A stretch of DNA of 64,000 nucleotides. It comes from Lachnoclostridium sp. An131 (GTDB taxonomy: Bacteria > Bacillota > Clostridia > Lachnospirales > Lachnospiraceae). The stretch lies in contig NZ_NFLI01000007.1 in the NCBI RefSeq assembly GCF_002160825.1, positions 118,384 to 182,383 of the forward strand, written 5' to 3'. The notes under the pieces are model-generated. The model was given only the letters and a program-made list of their open reading frames with translations. It ran no database searches and was not told where the DNA came from. A program made the position numbers and the translations under genes. Numbering within the stretch: position 1 is the first letter of the stretch; every line of letters starts with the position of its first letter. Of this stretch, positions 17,200 through 24,821 are shown one piece after another.

Positions 17200-18075
17200 A
17201 TGTGGCTGCTTTATGCGGCAGGCTCTGCCTTTTTCGCCGGTGTTACCTCGATCCTGGCAAAATGCGGAATAAGAAGCACAGATTCGATTGTGGCAACGGC
17301 GGTACGTACGGTGGTGGTTTTGATATTTTCCTGGATTATGGTACTGGTGGCCGGCTCCTGGGGACAGCTGGAAACACTTGATGGCAGCGCGCTGCTGCCT
17401 CTGATCTTGTCCGGGGCCGCTACGGGAGCTTCCTGGCTGTGTTATTTTAAGGCGCTTCAGATTGGGGATGTAAATAAGGTGGTTCCTGTCGATAAGTCCA
17501 GCACGGTTCTTACGATTGTGCTGGCCCTTATCTTCCTTAGGGAAGGGATTTCCCTGCCAAAGGCTGTAGCTGTCGCCGTCATTGCGGCAGGAATCTTTCT
17601 GATGATTGAGAAAAAGGATGTGAGCGCGTCTGGGGAGAATGAGAAAAAAGGGAAAAACAACTGGTTTCTCTATGCGGCAGGATCCGCGTTTTTTGCGAGC
17701 CTGACCGCGATCCTTGGAAAGCTTGGCATTTCCGGAGTGGAATCTAACCTGGGAACTGCCATCAGAACCTGTGTGGTGCTGCTTATGGCCTGGCTGATGG
17801 CGGCAGTCCAGAAAAAGAGCGGCGGGATCTGGAAAATTCCACGCAGGGAGCTGCTTTTTATCTGCCTTTCAGGCGTGGCGACAGGAACTTCCTGGCTGTG
17901 CTATTACCGTGCTCTTCAGGATGGGCCGGCCAGCGTTGTGGTGCCTGTAGATAAGTTGAGCGTTCTGGTTACCGTGGCATTCTCCTATTTTGTGTTTGGG
18001 GAGAAGCTCAGCAGAAGGGCAGCGGCCGGGCTGACGCTCCTGACGGCAGGGACGGTAGCGATAGCGTTGCTATAG
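17200..18075 (+). CDS. EamA/DMT-family transporter (ten TM helices)
   Basis: This 291-residue permease has two EamA repeats of five helices: residues 1-140 begin MWLLYAAGSAFFAGVTSILAK and residues 150-291 begin WFLYAAGSAFFASLTAILGK, so the internal duplication is plain. Both halves contain the GAATGASWLCYFKAL/GVATGTSWLCYYRAL pair. Family members export or import small metabolites; the substrate cannot be told. ATG 17200 has AGAAGGAGG 7 bp upstream. It is divergent from the TetR operon but has no copy of the TetR palindrome in its own leader, so control by that TetR is only possible. Confidence 0.87.
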   Translation: MWLLYAAGSAFFAGVTSILAKCGIRSTDSIVATAVRTVVVLIFSWIMVLVAGSWGQLETLDGSALLPLILSGAATGASWLCYFKALQIGDVNKVVPVDKSSTVLTIVLALIFLREGISLPKAVAVAVIAAGIFLMIEKKDVSASGENEKKGKNNWFLYAAGSAFFASLTAILGKLGISGVESNLGTAIRTCVVLLMAWLMAAVQKKSGGIWKIPRRELLFICLSGVATGTSWLCYYRALQDGPASVVVPVDKLSVLVTVAFSYFVFGEKLSRRAAAGLTLLTAGTVAIALL

Positions 18076-18120
18076 TAAAAAAGGAAACTGGTTAAATATG
18101 GAAACGAAACAAGCGCTTTG

Positions 18121-18141
18121 ATGTAACTATTGACATTACAT
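18121..18141. promoter_or_regulatory. Inverted repeat 1 over the SirTM operon -35
   Basis: ATGTAA (18121-18126), 9 bases, TTACAT (18136-18141). It covers the -35 hexamer. A second copy with the same spacing lies at 18170-18190. Confidence 0.65.
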
Positions 18142-18158
18142 TTGAGATATGGTATTTT
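18130..18158 (+). promoter_or_regulatory. Promoter of the SirTM-macrodomain-Rrf2 operon
   Basis: TTGACA (18130-18135), a 17-bp spacer, TATTTT (18153-18158). The leader to ATG 18316 is about 150 bases. Confidence 0.6.
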
Positions 18159-18169
18159 AATGATACAAG

Positions 18170-18190
18170 ATGTAACTTAAATAATTACAA
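18170..18190. promoter_or_regulatory. Inverted repeat 2 downstream of the SirTM operon -10
   Basis: ATGTAA (18170-18175), 9 bases, TTACAA (18185-18190). It has the same half-sites and spacing as repeat 1 except for the last base, with centres 49 bp apart. Confidence 0.6.
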
Positions 18191-18315
18191 CTACGAAGGA
18201 AGAAAGCAGGAAAACAATAATTTTCAGCTGAGATATCCACAGGTACAGGAGCGGATGCTTCTGCCTCAAAAAAATTTTCACAGAAAGAGGAAATAAAGAA
18301 GGAAGGGCGGAAATC

Positions 18316-19290
18316 ATGGCAGTACAGCTGTTAGACAGAGAAAAGAAAACCGGAAAAATAGATTTCACACAGCTTCTGAGCGGCGTGTCCGCAGGGGACT
18401 ATGTGTTTCAGACGACGCCTTACAGACAGCAGATAGAGGAGGCGGCCCGGCTTTTGAACCAGGCGGACGCGGTGCTCATCGGAGCAGGAGCAGGACTTTC
18501 TACGGCAGCAGGGCTGAGCTACGGAGGGAAGAGGTTTACCGATAATTTTGGAGAATTTATTGAAAAATACGGTTCTGCTTACATGACAGATATGTATAGC
18601 GCGGGCTTTTATCCTTTCCCGTCAGAGGAAGCGAGGTGGGGATACTGGTCAAAGCATGCCTGGCTGAACCGGGTAGAGCCCAAAGGCCTTCCGCTTTATC
18701 GGACAGTCTATGAACTTGTGAAGGAGAAGCCGCATTTTGTCCTGACAACCAATGTGGATCACCAGTTCTGGAAAGCCGGGTTTGTCGATGAGGACATCTT
18801 TGCGACCCAGGGAGATTATGGGGAAATCCAGTGCTCCAGGGGCTGCCATGACAGGGTATATGACGGAACCGCTCTGTTTTACCGGATGAATCTGGAAAGA
18901 AAGGACTGCCTGGTTCCCACAGAGCTTGTCCCCCGCTGTCCGGTCTGCGGCGGAAGGATGGCCATGCATCTGCGCTGCGATCCGTATTTCGTAGAGGATG
19001 AGCGCTGGAATGAGGCGGCGGCCCGATATGAAGCGTTTTTAAAAGGGCACAGACGGGAACGGGTGCTTCTGCTGGAGCTGGGTGTAGGCTTTAATACCCC
19101 GGCGATTATTCGTTTCCCGTTCGAGCAGATGATGAGGGAAAATAAAGACTGGACGCTGGTACGCCTGAATCTGGATGAAGCGGCCGTGCCAGAAAGCTTC
19201 GGAAAACGGGCAATAGGAATCGGTGCAGATATTGCCAGAGGCATTGAAGATATCCAGGTAAAAGGCAGGTGCGTAAAAGATGAGGGATAA
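18316..19290 (+). CDS. Class M sirtuin (SirTM), predicted protein ADP-ribosyltransferase
   Basis: This 324-residue protein has the sirtuin NAD-binding motif GAGAGLSTAAGL (residues 56-67), the TTNVDHQF motif (N146), and two Cys pairs that bind structural zinc: C173/C177 (CSRGC) and C208/C211 (CPVC). In canonical sirtuin deacetylases the catalytic residue is His, but here the equivalent position is Q165 (ATQGDYGE), as known for SirTM enzymes, which ADP-ribosylate GcvH-L in some Firmicutes. The macrodomain gene overlaps it by 11 bp, the usual reversal partner. GcvH-L and LplA2 are not in this window, so the substrate here is open. Confidence 0.85.
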   Translation: MAVQLLDREKKTGKIDFTQLLSGVSAGDYVFQTTPYRQQIEEAARLLNQADAVLIGAGAGLSTAAGLSYGGKRFTDNFGEFIEKYGSAYMTDMYSAGFYPFPSEEARWGYWSKHAWLNRVEPKGLPLYRTVYELVKEKPHFVLTTNVDHQFWKAGFVDEDIFATQGDYGEIQCSRGCHDRVYDGTALFYRMNLERKDCLVPTELVPRCPVCGGRMAMHLRCDPYFVEDERWNEAAARYEAFLKGHRRERVLLLELGVGFNTPAIIRFPFEQMMRENKDWTLVRLNLDEAAVPESFGKRAIGIGADIARGIEDIQVKGRCVKDEG

Positions 19291-20071
19291 GAGTCAGGAA
19301 GAAAGAAGAATCTGGCTGATCCGTGAGCTTCAGCGGGAGATGCCTCAGTACCGGGGAATTTCGATCCCGGAGGGCGAGGAAGCTCAGTGGAGGCTCCTGC
19401 GTTCCTTATTTAATGTGAGGCCGCCTTATCCGGCCTCCGGCGAATTTCTGAAGGTGCAGGATGAATATCTGTCTGAAATGATTCGAAGAAGAGGAATTGT
19501 AGATGGAGAGGAGCTGCCCCCTGTCCGGAAGGACAACAGACTATCTCTCTGGCAGGGAGATATCACAAGACTTCGCTGCGGCGCCATTGTGAATGCGGCA
19601 AACAGCGCTCTTCTTGGCTGCTGGCAGCCCTGTCATTCCTGTATCGACAACATTGTTCACTCGCTTTCCGGCGTTCAGCTGCGAATCCGGTGCAATGAGC
19701 TGATGGAAGCGCAGGGACATGAGGAGGAGACAGGAAAGGCAAAGATTACGCCCGCCTATAATCTTCCAAGCAGTTATGTGCTGCACACAGTAGGTCCGAT
19801 TATCTCTGGACCCTTGAGGGAAAAGGACTGTGTGCTTTTGTCAGACTGTTACCGTTCCTGTCTGGAGCTCGCAGCCGAAAATAACGTGAAATCTGTGGCT
19901 TTCTGCTGCATTTCCACAGGAGTTTTTCATTTCCCGCAGGAGAAGGCGGCAGAAATCGCGGTAGAAGCCGTAACCCGTTTTCTGGAGAGAAAGAGCTCTG
20001 TGCAGAAGGTGATTTTTAACGTCTTTACAGACAGAGATTTCGAGATTTACCAGAAGCTGCTGGAGCAGTAA
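19280..20071 (+). CDS. Zn-macrodomain protein-ADP-ribose hydrolase
   Basis: This 263-residue protein carries a macrodomain from about residue 85: LSLWQGDITRL then CGAIVNAANSALLGCWQPCHSC, VLHTVGPI and CCISTGVFHFPQEKAAEIAV. The Cys/His insert (GCWQPCHSC) is typical of the zinc-containing macrodomains linked to SirTM. The N-terminal 80 residues (PYPASGEFLKVQDEYL) match the same family. It should remove ADP-ribose from the proteins that SirTM modifies. The start at 19280 overlaps the SirTM gene, so the two are translationally coupled. Confidence 0.87.
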   Translation: MRDKSQEERRIWLIRELQREMPQYRGISIPEGEEAQWRLLRSLFNVRPPYPASGEFLKVQDEYLSEMIRRRGIVDGEELPPVRKDNRLSLWQGDITRLRCGAIVNAANSALLGCWQPCHSCIDNIVHSLSGVQLRIRCNELMEAQGHEEETGKAKITPAYNLPSSYVLHTVGPIISGPLREKDCVLLSDCYRSCLELAAENNVKSVAFCCISTGVFHFPQEKAAEIAVEAVTRFLERKSSVQKVIFNVFTDRDFEIYQKLLEQ

Positions 20072-20114
20072 ATAATTAAAAAAGAATCGCGGAAAAAACA
20101 GAGAGGGTACGGCT

Positions 20115-20543
20115 ATGCAGATTTCAAGCAGATTTACAATTGCCATTCATATGCTGGCCTGCATGGAGGCATTCAAAGGAGAGTATAAGGTAACCAGTGA
20201 GTTTCTGGCTTCCAGCATTAACGTAAATCCAGTGATTATCCGGAGAATTCTGTCCCAGCTTAGGGACGCTGGGATCGTTGAGGTAAGGAGGGGAACCGGA
20301 GGAGCGGCCCCCGCAAAGCCGCTTCAGGAAATCACTCTTCTGGATGTATACCGGGCCGTGGACTGTGTTGAGGAAAAGGCTCTGTTTCATTTCCATGAAA
20401 ACCCGAATATGAGCTGTCCGGTAGGCAGGAATATTCACAACATTCTTGATGATAAGCTTCTGCGGGCGCAGGAGGCGATGGAGTGGGAGCTTCAGGCAGT
20501 CACGCTGGCGGACCTCATGGCGGATCTGGAACGCTGCTTATAA
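20115..20543 (+). CDS. Rrf2-family transcriptional regulator
   Basis: This 142-residue regulator begins MQISSRFTIAIHMLACMEAF with the Rrf2 winged helix through VNPVIIRRILSQLRDAGIVEVRRGTGG (about residues 37-63). It resembles YwnA-type members; only one cysteine lies in the C-terminal segment SCPVGRNIHNIL, so it does not have the three cysteines that hold Fe-S clusters in IscR/NsrR. It starts 43 bp after the macrodomain stop on the same strand, so co-transcription is plausible. Autoregulation through the repeats at 18121-18190 is an inference. Confidence 0.85.
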   Translation: MQISSRFTIAIHMLACMEAFKGEYKVTSEFLASSINVNPVIIRRILSQLRDAGIVEVRRGTGGAAPAKPLQEITLLDVYRAVDCVEEKALFHFHENPNMSCPVGRNIHNILDDKLLRAQEAMEWELQAVTLADLMADLERCL

Positions 20544-20562
20544 AACAGGCGTTTTTTTTGAC
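20527..20562 (+). terminator. Weak terminator at the end of the Rrf2 gene
   Basis: AACGC and GCGTT pair around the stop codon, with adjacent TG/CA pairing, followed by TTTTTTTT. The loop is long, so strength is uncertain. Confidence 0.45.
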
Positions 20563-20612
20563 AACACAATGGAAAAGGCCTGCGCGGACAAAAAAGGTCT
20601 GAGGAAAAAGGC

Positions 20613-20641
20613 TTGTAAAGGCTTGGCCTTTGTTATATAAT
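20613..20641 (+). promoter_or_regulatory. Sigma-A promoter of gltX
   Basis: TTGTAA (20613-20618), a 17-bp spacer, TATAAT (20636-20641). The -35 lies in the loop of an AAAGGC/GCCTTT hairpin, as for rpsB. I see no T-box or other riboswitch in the 95-base leader. Confidence 0.7.
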
Positions 20642-20736
20642 GGCTAGGCAGAAGGTGTAGATTCGGGAGACTCTTTAGGCGATCCTGCGGCTTGCAAATC
20701 TGCGCCTGAGCGAAAGAATAACAGGGGTGAAAAGAC

Positions 20737-22197
20737 ATGGCTGAAGTAAGAACGAGATTTGCGCCGAGCCCCACAGGCAGAATGCACGTGGGCAACTTAA
20801 GAACGGCGCTGTACGCATATCTGATTGCAAAGCATGAGGGAGGAAAGTTCCTCCTGCGCATCGAGGATACCGATCAGGAGCGCTATATGGACGGCGCTGT
20901 GGATATCATTTACCGCACGCTTAAGGAGGCCGGGCTGGAGCATGACGAAGGTCCGGATAAGGATGGCGGCGTGGGCCCTTATATCCAGAGCGAGCGCCAG
21001 GCGGCAGGAATTTACCTGAAATACGCAAAGCAGCTGATTGACAAGGGAGAGGCCTATTACTGCTTCTGCGACAAGGAGCGGCTGGAGTCCCTGAAGACAG
21101 AGGTGGCAGGCAAGGAGATCGTCATGTACGACAAGCACTGCCTGCATCTGAGCAAGGAAGAGATAGAAGAGAAGCTGGCTGCGGGTGTGCCCTATGTCAT
21201 CCGGCAGAATAATCCTACCACAGGAACGACGACCTTCCACGATGAGATTTACGGCGATATCACGGTGGACAACGCAGAGCTGGACGACATGATTCTGATC
21301 AAGTCCGACGGATATCCCACCTACAATTTTGCGAATGTAGTGGACGACCATCTGATGGGAATCACCCATGTGGTCCGGGGAAATGAGTATCTCTCCTCGT
21401 CTCCGAAGTACAACCGCCTCTATGAGGCCTTTGGCTGGGAGGTTCCGGTCTATATCCACTGCCCGCTGATTACAGACGAGAATCACAAGAAGCTCTCCAA
21501 GCGCTGCGGTCATTCCTCCTTTGAGGATCTGATTGAGCAGGGCTTTCTGCCGGAGACGATCGTAAATTTTGTGGCGCTGCTGGGCTGGAGCCCGGAGGAG
21601 GACAGAGAGATTTACAGCCTGCCGGAGCTGGTGGAGGCCTTTGATTACCGGCATATCAGCAAGGCTCCGTCCGTGTTCGACTATACGAAGCTGAAATGGA
21701 TGAACGGTGAGTACATCAAGGCGATGGATTTTGACCGTTTTTATGAGATGGCCCTTCCTTATATCAAAAGGGTCGTTGCGAGAGACTGTGATCCGAGAAA
21801 GCTTGCGGAAATGGTAAAGACCAGGATCGAGGTATTTCCGGATATTGAAGGAATGATAGACTGCTTTGAGAAGGTTCCGGAGTATGACTGTGCGATCTAT
21901 GCTCATAAAAAGATGAAGACGACGGAGGAATCCTCTCTTGAGGTGTTAAAGGAGCTGCTTCCAGTGCTGGAGAAGCAGGAGGATTACAGTAACGACGCCC
22001 TTTACAACTGCCTTCTGGAGTGTGTAAAGGAGAAGGGCTGCAAGAACGGCCAGGTGCTCTGGCCCATCCGGATTGCCATGTCGGGCAAGCAGACGACGCC
22101 CTGCGGCGCTTCCGAGATGATGGAGGTGCTGGGAAAAGAGGAGTCCCTGAAGCGCCTTCGCGCAGCGATTGAAAAGCTGGAGAATGCGAAAGAATGA
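20737..22197 (+). CDS. gltX: Glutamyl-tRNA synthetase
   Basis: GltX (486 aa) charges tRNA-Glu, and in many Firmicutes also tRNA-Gln for later transamidation. It has the class I signature HVGN (HIGH variant) in [16 protein letters not shown] at residues 10-25 and the KLSKR (KMSKS variant) near 250. Length and domain order are normal: catalytic core, then anticodon-binding half. AGGGGTG lies before ATG 20737. The next gene overlaps its stop by 4 bp (ATGA), so gltX, the acetyltransferase and the helicase gene form a tight string. Confidence 0.97.
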   Translation: MAEVRTRFAPSPTGRMHVGNLRTALYAYLIAKHEGGKFLLRIEDTDQERYMDGAVDIIYRTLKEAGLEHDEGPDKDGGVGPYIQSERQAAGIYLKYAKQLIDKGEAYYCFCDKERLESLKTEVAGKEIVMYDKHCLHLSKEEIEEKLAAGVPYVIRQNNPTTGTTTFHDEIYGDITVDNAELDDMILIKSDGYPTYNFANVVDDHLMGITHVVRGNEYLSSSPKYNRLYEAFGWEVPVYIHCPLITDENHKKLSKRCGHSSFEDLIEQGFLPETIVNFVALLGWSPEEDREIYSLPELVEAFDYRHISKAPSVFDYTKLKWMNGEYIKAMDFDRFYEMALPYIKRVVARDCDPRKLAEMVKTRIEVFPDIEGMIDCFEKVPEYDCAIYAHKKMKTTEESSLEVLKELLPVLEKQEDYSNDALYNCLLECVKEKGCKNGQVLWPIRIAMSGKQTTPCGASEMMEVLGKEESLKRLRAAIEKLENAKE

Positions 22198-22742
22198 ACG
22201 ATCTGATTATCCGGGAAGCGTCCCCTTCGGACGCCTCCCGGCTTCTTGCAATCTATCGTCCGTATGTGACGGACACCACGATTACCTTCGAGTATGAGGT
22301 TCCCTCCCTGAATGAATTTACATCCCGTATGGAGAAAATCCGAAAGCGCTACCCGTATCTGGTCTGCGAGGAGGATGGACAGATCATCGGCTATGCTTAC
22401 GCCGACACCTATATGATCCGCCCGGCCTATGACTGGTGTGCGGAGGTTTCCATCTACGTAGACAGGGAAAAGCGCGGAATGGGCGTGGGAAAAAAGCTGT
22501 ATGAGTCGCTGTTTGCCCGGCTTCGGGAGATGCACGTGCTGAATCTTTATGCGGTCATCACCTCGGAAAATGAAAAAAGCCTTGCCTTCCATGAGAAGCT
22601 TGGCTTTCAGAACTTCGCAGTCTTTGAGAAGGCCGGATACAAGCAGGGAAGATGGCTGGATGTAACCTGGATGCAGCTGTTTCTCGGAGAACATAAGGAG
22701 CATCCGGAAAAGGTAATCTGGGCAGAGGAAATGAATGTATGA
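22194..22742 (+). CDS. GNAT N-acetyltransferase (phosphinothricin/MddA type)
   Basis: This 182-residue GNAT enzyme has the family order [16 protein letters not shown] near residue 20, the acetyl-CoA site [20 protein letters not shown] (about 83-102) and [13 protein letters not shown] (about 124-136). The C-terminal [10 protein letters not shown] block is typical of the phosphinothricin/methionine-sulfone acetyltransferase group, which acetylates small amino acid analogs. It begins inside the gltX stop and its stop overlaps the helicase start by 4 bp, so it is translationally coupled to both. The physiological substrate is unknown. Confidence 0.83.
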   Translation: MNDLIIREASPSDASRLLAIYRPYVTDTTITFEYEVPSLNEFTSRMEKIRKRYPYLVCEEDGQIIGYAYADTYMIRPAYDWCAEVSIYVDREKRGMGVGKKLYESLFARLREMHVLNLYAVITSENEKSLAFHEKLGFQNFAVFEKAGYKQGRWLDVTWMQLFLGEHKEHPEKVIWAEEMNV

Positions 22743-24568
22743 GCCAATTATCTGAAGTACAGCAGCGGGCCGTCACCCACAGAGACGGCCCCATGCTGGT
22801 GCTGGCCGGCCCGGGCTCAGGAAAGACGCTCGTTCTGACCTGGCGGGTCCGGTATCTGACAGAGGTCTGTCGCATCAACCCCGGAGAAATTCTGGTTATA
22901 ACCTTTACAAGAGCTGCCGCCCGTGAAATGAAGGAGCGGTATCTCCGCATGACAGGAAGCGAAAGCACAGCGGTGTCCTTCGGTACGTTCCATGCGGTCT
23001 TTTTTCAGATCCTGAAGCTGGCTTACGGCTACCGCTCTGAAAATATCCTCCGGGAAGAAGAAAAATACAGGTTCCTTAAGGATGCGGTGTTCCGGCAGAA
23101 GCTGGAGCCGGATGATGAGGCGGAACTGCTCTCCAGCATATCCTCTGAGATCAGCCGGGTAAAAAATGAGCGGCCGGATCTGCAGGCGTATAAGGCCACA
23201 TCCTGTGATTCCAAAAGCTTCCGCGCGATTTTCAACGAGTACGACAACCGTCTGCGCAGAAGCGGAAAAATCGATTTTGACGATATGCTGGGCTACTGCT
23301 ATGAGCTTCTGAAGGAACGCCCGGATATCTTAAGGGCCTGGCAGAAAAAATTCCGGTATATTCTGGTGGATGAATTTCAGGATATCAACCAGCTTCAGTA
23401 TGATATTGTCCGGATGCTGGCGGCACCGGAGGACAATCTGTTTATCGTGGGGGACGACGACCAGTCTATCTACCGGTTCCGGGGAGCAAAGCCCCAGATT
23501 ATGCTGCATTTTGAGGAGGATTATCCTGCGGCGAAACGGGTGCTTCTGGATACGAACTACCGCTGTACAGGGGCGATTGTGGAGGGAGCGGGCCGGGTGA
23601 TCGCGAACAATAAGGAACGGTTTCCGAAGGATATCCGTGCACAAAAGGATCGTGGGCCGGCGATTCTCACCCACCTCTTTAAAAATCAGGAGGAGGAGTA
23701 CGCCTGTGTGATCGACAAAATCAGGCTTTGGCGGGAGAAGGGCGGCTCCTATGGGGATATCGCCGTGCTGTTCCGGACCAATACCCAGCCCCGGAAGCTG
23801 GTGGAGGAGTTGATCGCCGAGGGCATTCCCTTCCGGATGCGGGACAGTCTGCCGAATCTGTATGATCACTGGATTGTCCGGGACATCTTTACCTATCTTC
23901 GTATGTCCAAGGGAAGCTTAAAGCGCAGCGATTTCCTGCAGATCATGAACCGGCCGAAGCGCTATATCGGGCGGGAATGCCTGGAGAGCGAGGAGATTTC
24001 CTGGGAGGCCCTTCTGACCTGGTATGACGATAAGCCCTGGGTCTGCGAGCGGATTGAGAAGCTGCAAAAGGATCTGAAGCTGGCCGGAAGGCTTTCTCCT
24101 TCCGGGGCCCTTCACTATATCCGGCATATCATCGGTTATGAGGGCTATCTGAAGGAATACGCAGAGTACCGGGGGCGGAATCCGGAGGAGCTGTCTGCAA
24201 TACTGGATGAGCTGGCAGAGCTGGCGAAGGGCTTTTCCACGCTGGCGGACTGGGAAGCGCATATTGCCCGCGTCCGGGAAGAGCTGGCAAAGCAGGCCAG
24301 GGAACGGGAGCAGAATAAGGACAGCGTATCCCTTTCCACCATGCACAGCAGCAAGGGCCTGGAATACCGGATTGTCTTTATCATTGATGCGAACGAAGGA
24401 ATCACGCCTCACAGGCGGGTGATTTTTGAGGAGGACATGGAGGAAGAGCGCCGCCTTTTCTATGTGGCGATGACGAGAGCAAAGGAGCTTCTGTACATCT
24501 TTTCCGTAAAAAAGCTGTACGGAAAGAAAGCCGAGATAAGCCGTTTTGTGGAGGAACTGCTGGAATAG
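22739..24568 (+). CDS. UvrD/PcrA-like superfamily 1 DNA helicase (short form)
   Basis: This 609-residue helicase has all core SF1A motifs: Q motif SEVQQRAVTH, Walker A AGPGSGKT (residues 23-30), Ia TFTRAAAREMK, Walker B VDEFQDIN, motif III VGDDDQSIYRFRGA, motif V STMHSSKGLEY and motif VI YVAMTRAKE. It is about 120 residues shorter than typical PcrA/UvrD, the reduction falling in the 2B domain and the C-terminal tail. ATP-dependent 3'-5' unwinding in repair is expected by family. It lies in the coupled gltX-GNAT string. A perfect terminator overlaps its stop codon. Confidence 0.9.
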   Translation: MSQLSEVQQRAVTHRDGPMLVLAGPGSGKTLVLTWRVRYLTEVCRINPGEILVITFTRAAAREMKERYLRMTGSESTAVSFGTFHAVFFQILKLAYGYRSENILREEEKYRFLKDAVFRQKLEPDDEAELLSSISSEISRVKNERPDLQAYKATSCDSKSFRAIFNEYDNRLRRSGKIDFDDMLGYCYELLKERPDILRAWQKKFRYILVDEFQDINQLQYDIVRMLAAPEDNLFIVGDDDQSIYRFRGAKPQIMLHFEEDYPAAKRVLLDTNYRCTGAIVEGAGRVIANNKERFPKDIRAQKDRGPAILTHLFKNQEEEYACVIDKIRLWREKGGSYGDIAVLFRTNTQPRKLVEELIAEGIPFRMRDSLPNLYDHWIVRDIFTYLRMSKGSLKRSDFLQIMNRPKRYIGRECLESEEISWEALLTWYDDKPWVCERIEKLQKDLKLAGRLSPSGALHYIRHIIGYEGYLKEYAEYRGRNPEELSAILDELAELAKGFSTLADWEAHIARVREELAKQAREREQNKDSVSLSTMHSSKGLEYRIVFIIDANEGITPHRRVIFEEDMEEERRLFYVAMTRAKELLYIFSVKKLYGKKAEISRFVEELLE

Positions 24569-24579
24569 CAGTTCCTTTT
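24553..24579 (+). terminator. Terminator at the end of the helicase gene
   Basis: A perfect 9-bp stem (24553-24561 with 24567-24575, 5-base loop) is followed by TTTT. Its loop and right arm contain the stop codon. Confidence 0.85.
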
Positions 24580-24665
24580 CTGGTGAAAGCGGGAGGAAGA
24601 CCCGCAGCCGGAGACGGGAAGAGAAGAAAAGAAAATCCACTTGTCAGAAGGTCAGCCTCCCTTAA

Positions 24666-24683
24666 AGTTAGATAAAACTAACT
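24666..24683. promoter_or_regulatory. Perfect 18-bp inverted repeat upstream of the LysR fragment
   Basis: AGTTAG-ATAAAA-CTAACT, arms of 6 bp, 21 bp upstream of the truncated LysR start. The inner TTAGATAAAACTAA fits the LysR-type T-N11-A pattern, so this is probably a left-over LTTR site. Confidence 0.55.
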
Positions 24684-24704
24684 AAAAAGAGAGGCAAAAA
24701 ACAG

Positions 24705-24821
24705 ATGGAAATAAAACAGCTTGAATTTATTGTGGCTGCCTGCGACAGAGGCAGCTTTGATAAAGCGGCAGAATGCCTTTACACGACCCAGCCCAATGTG
24801 GGCAGGGCAAGGATTTGCTAG
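24705..24821 (+). pseudogene. LysR-family regulator fragment, truncated after the HTH start
   Basis: A 38-codon frame starts MEIKQLEFIVAACDRGSFDK and continues through AAECLYTTQPNV, the classic first half of a LysR-type helix-turn-helix. It then reads GRARIC and stops. Normal LTTRs continue with the recognition helix and a 200-residue effector domain, none of which is found nearby. The stop (24819-24821) overlaps the stop of the convergent AlbA_2 gene (24818-24820). The LTTR-like inverted repeat remains upstream. I read this as a rearrangement scar, with no function as a regulator. Confidence 0.8.

Noticed and set aside
20642..20736. Possible riboswitch in the gltX leader
   Set aside because: Only short imperfect pairings are seen; no known riboswitch signature or terminator.
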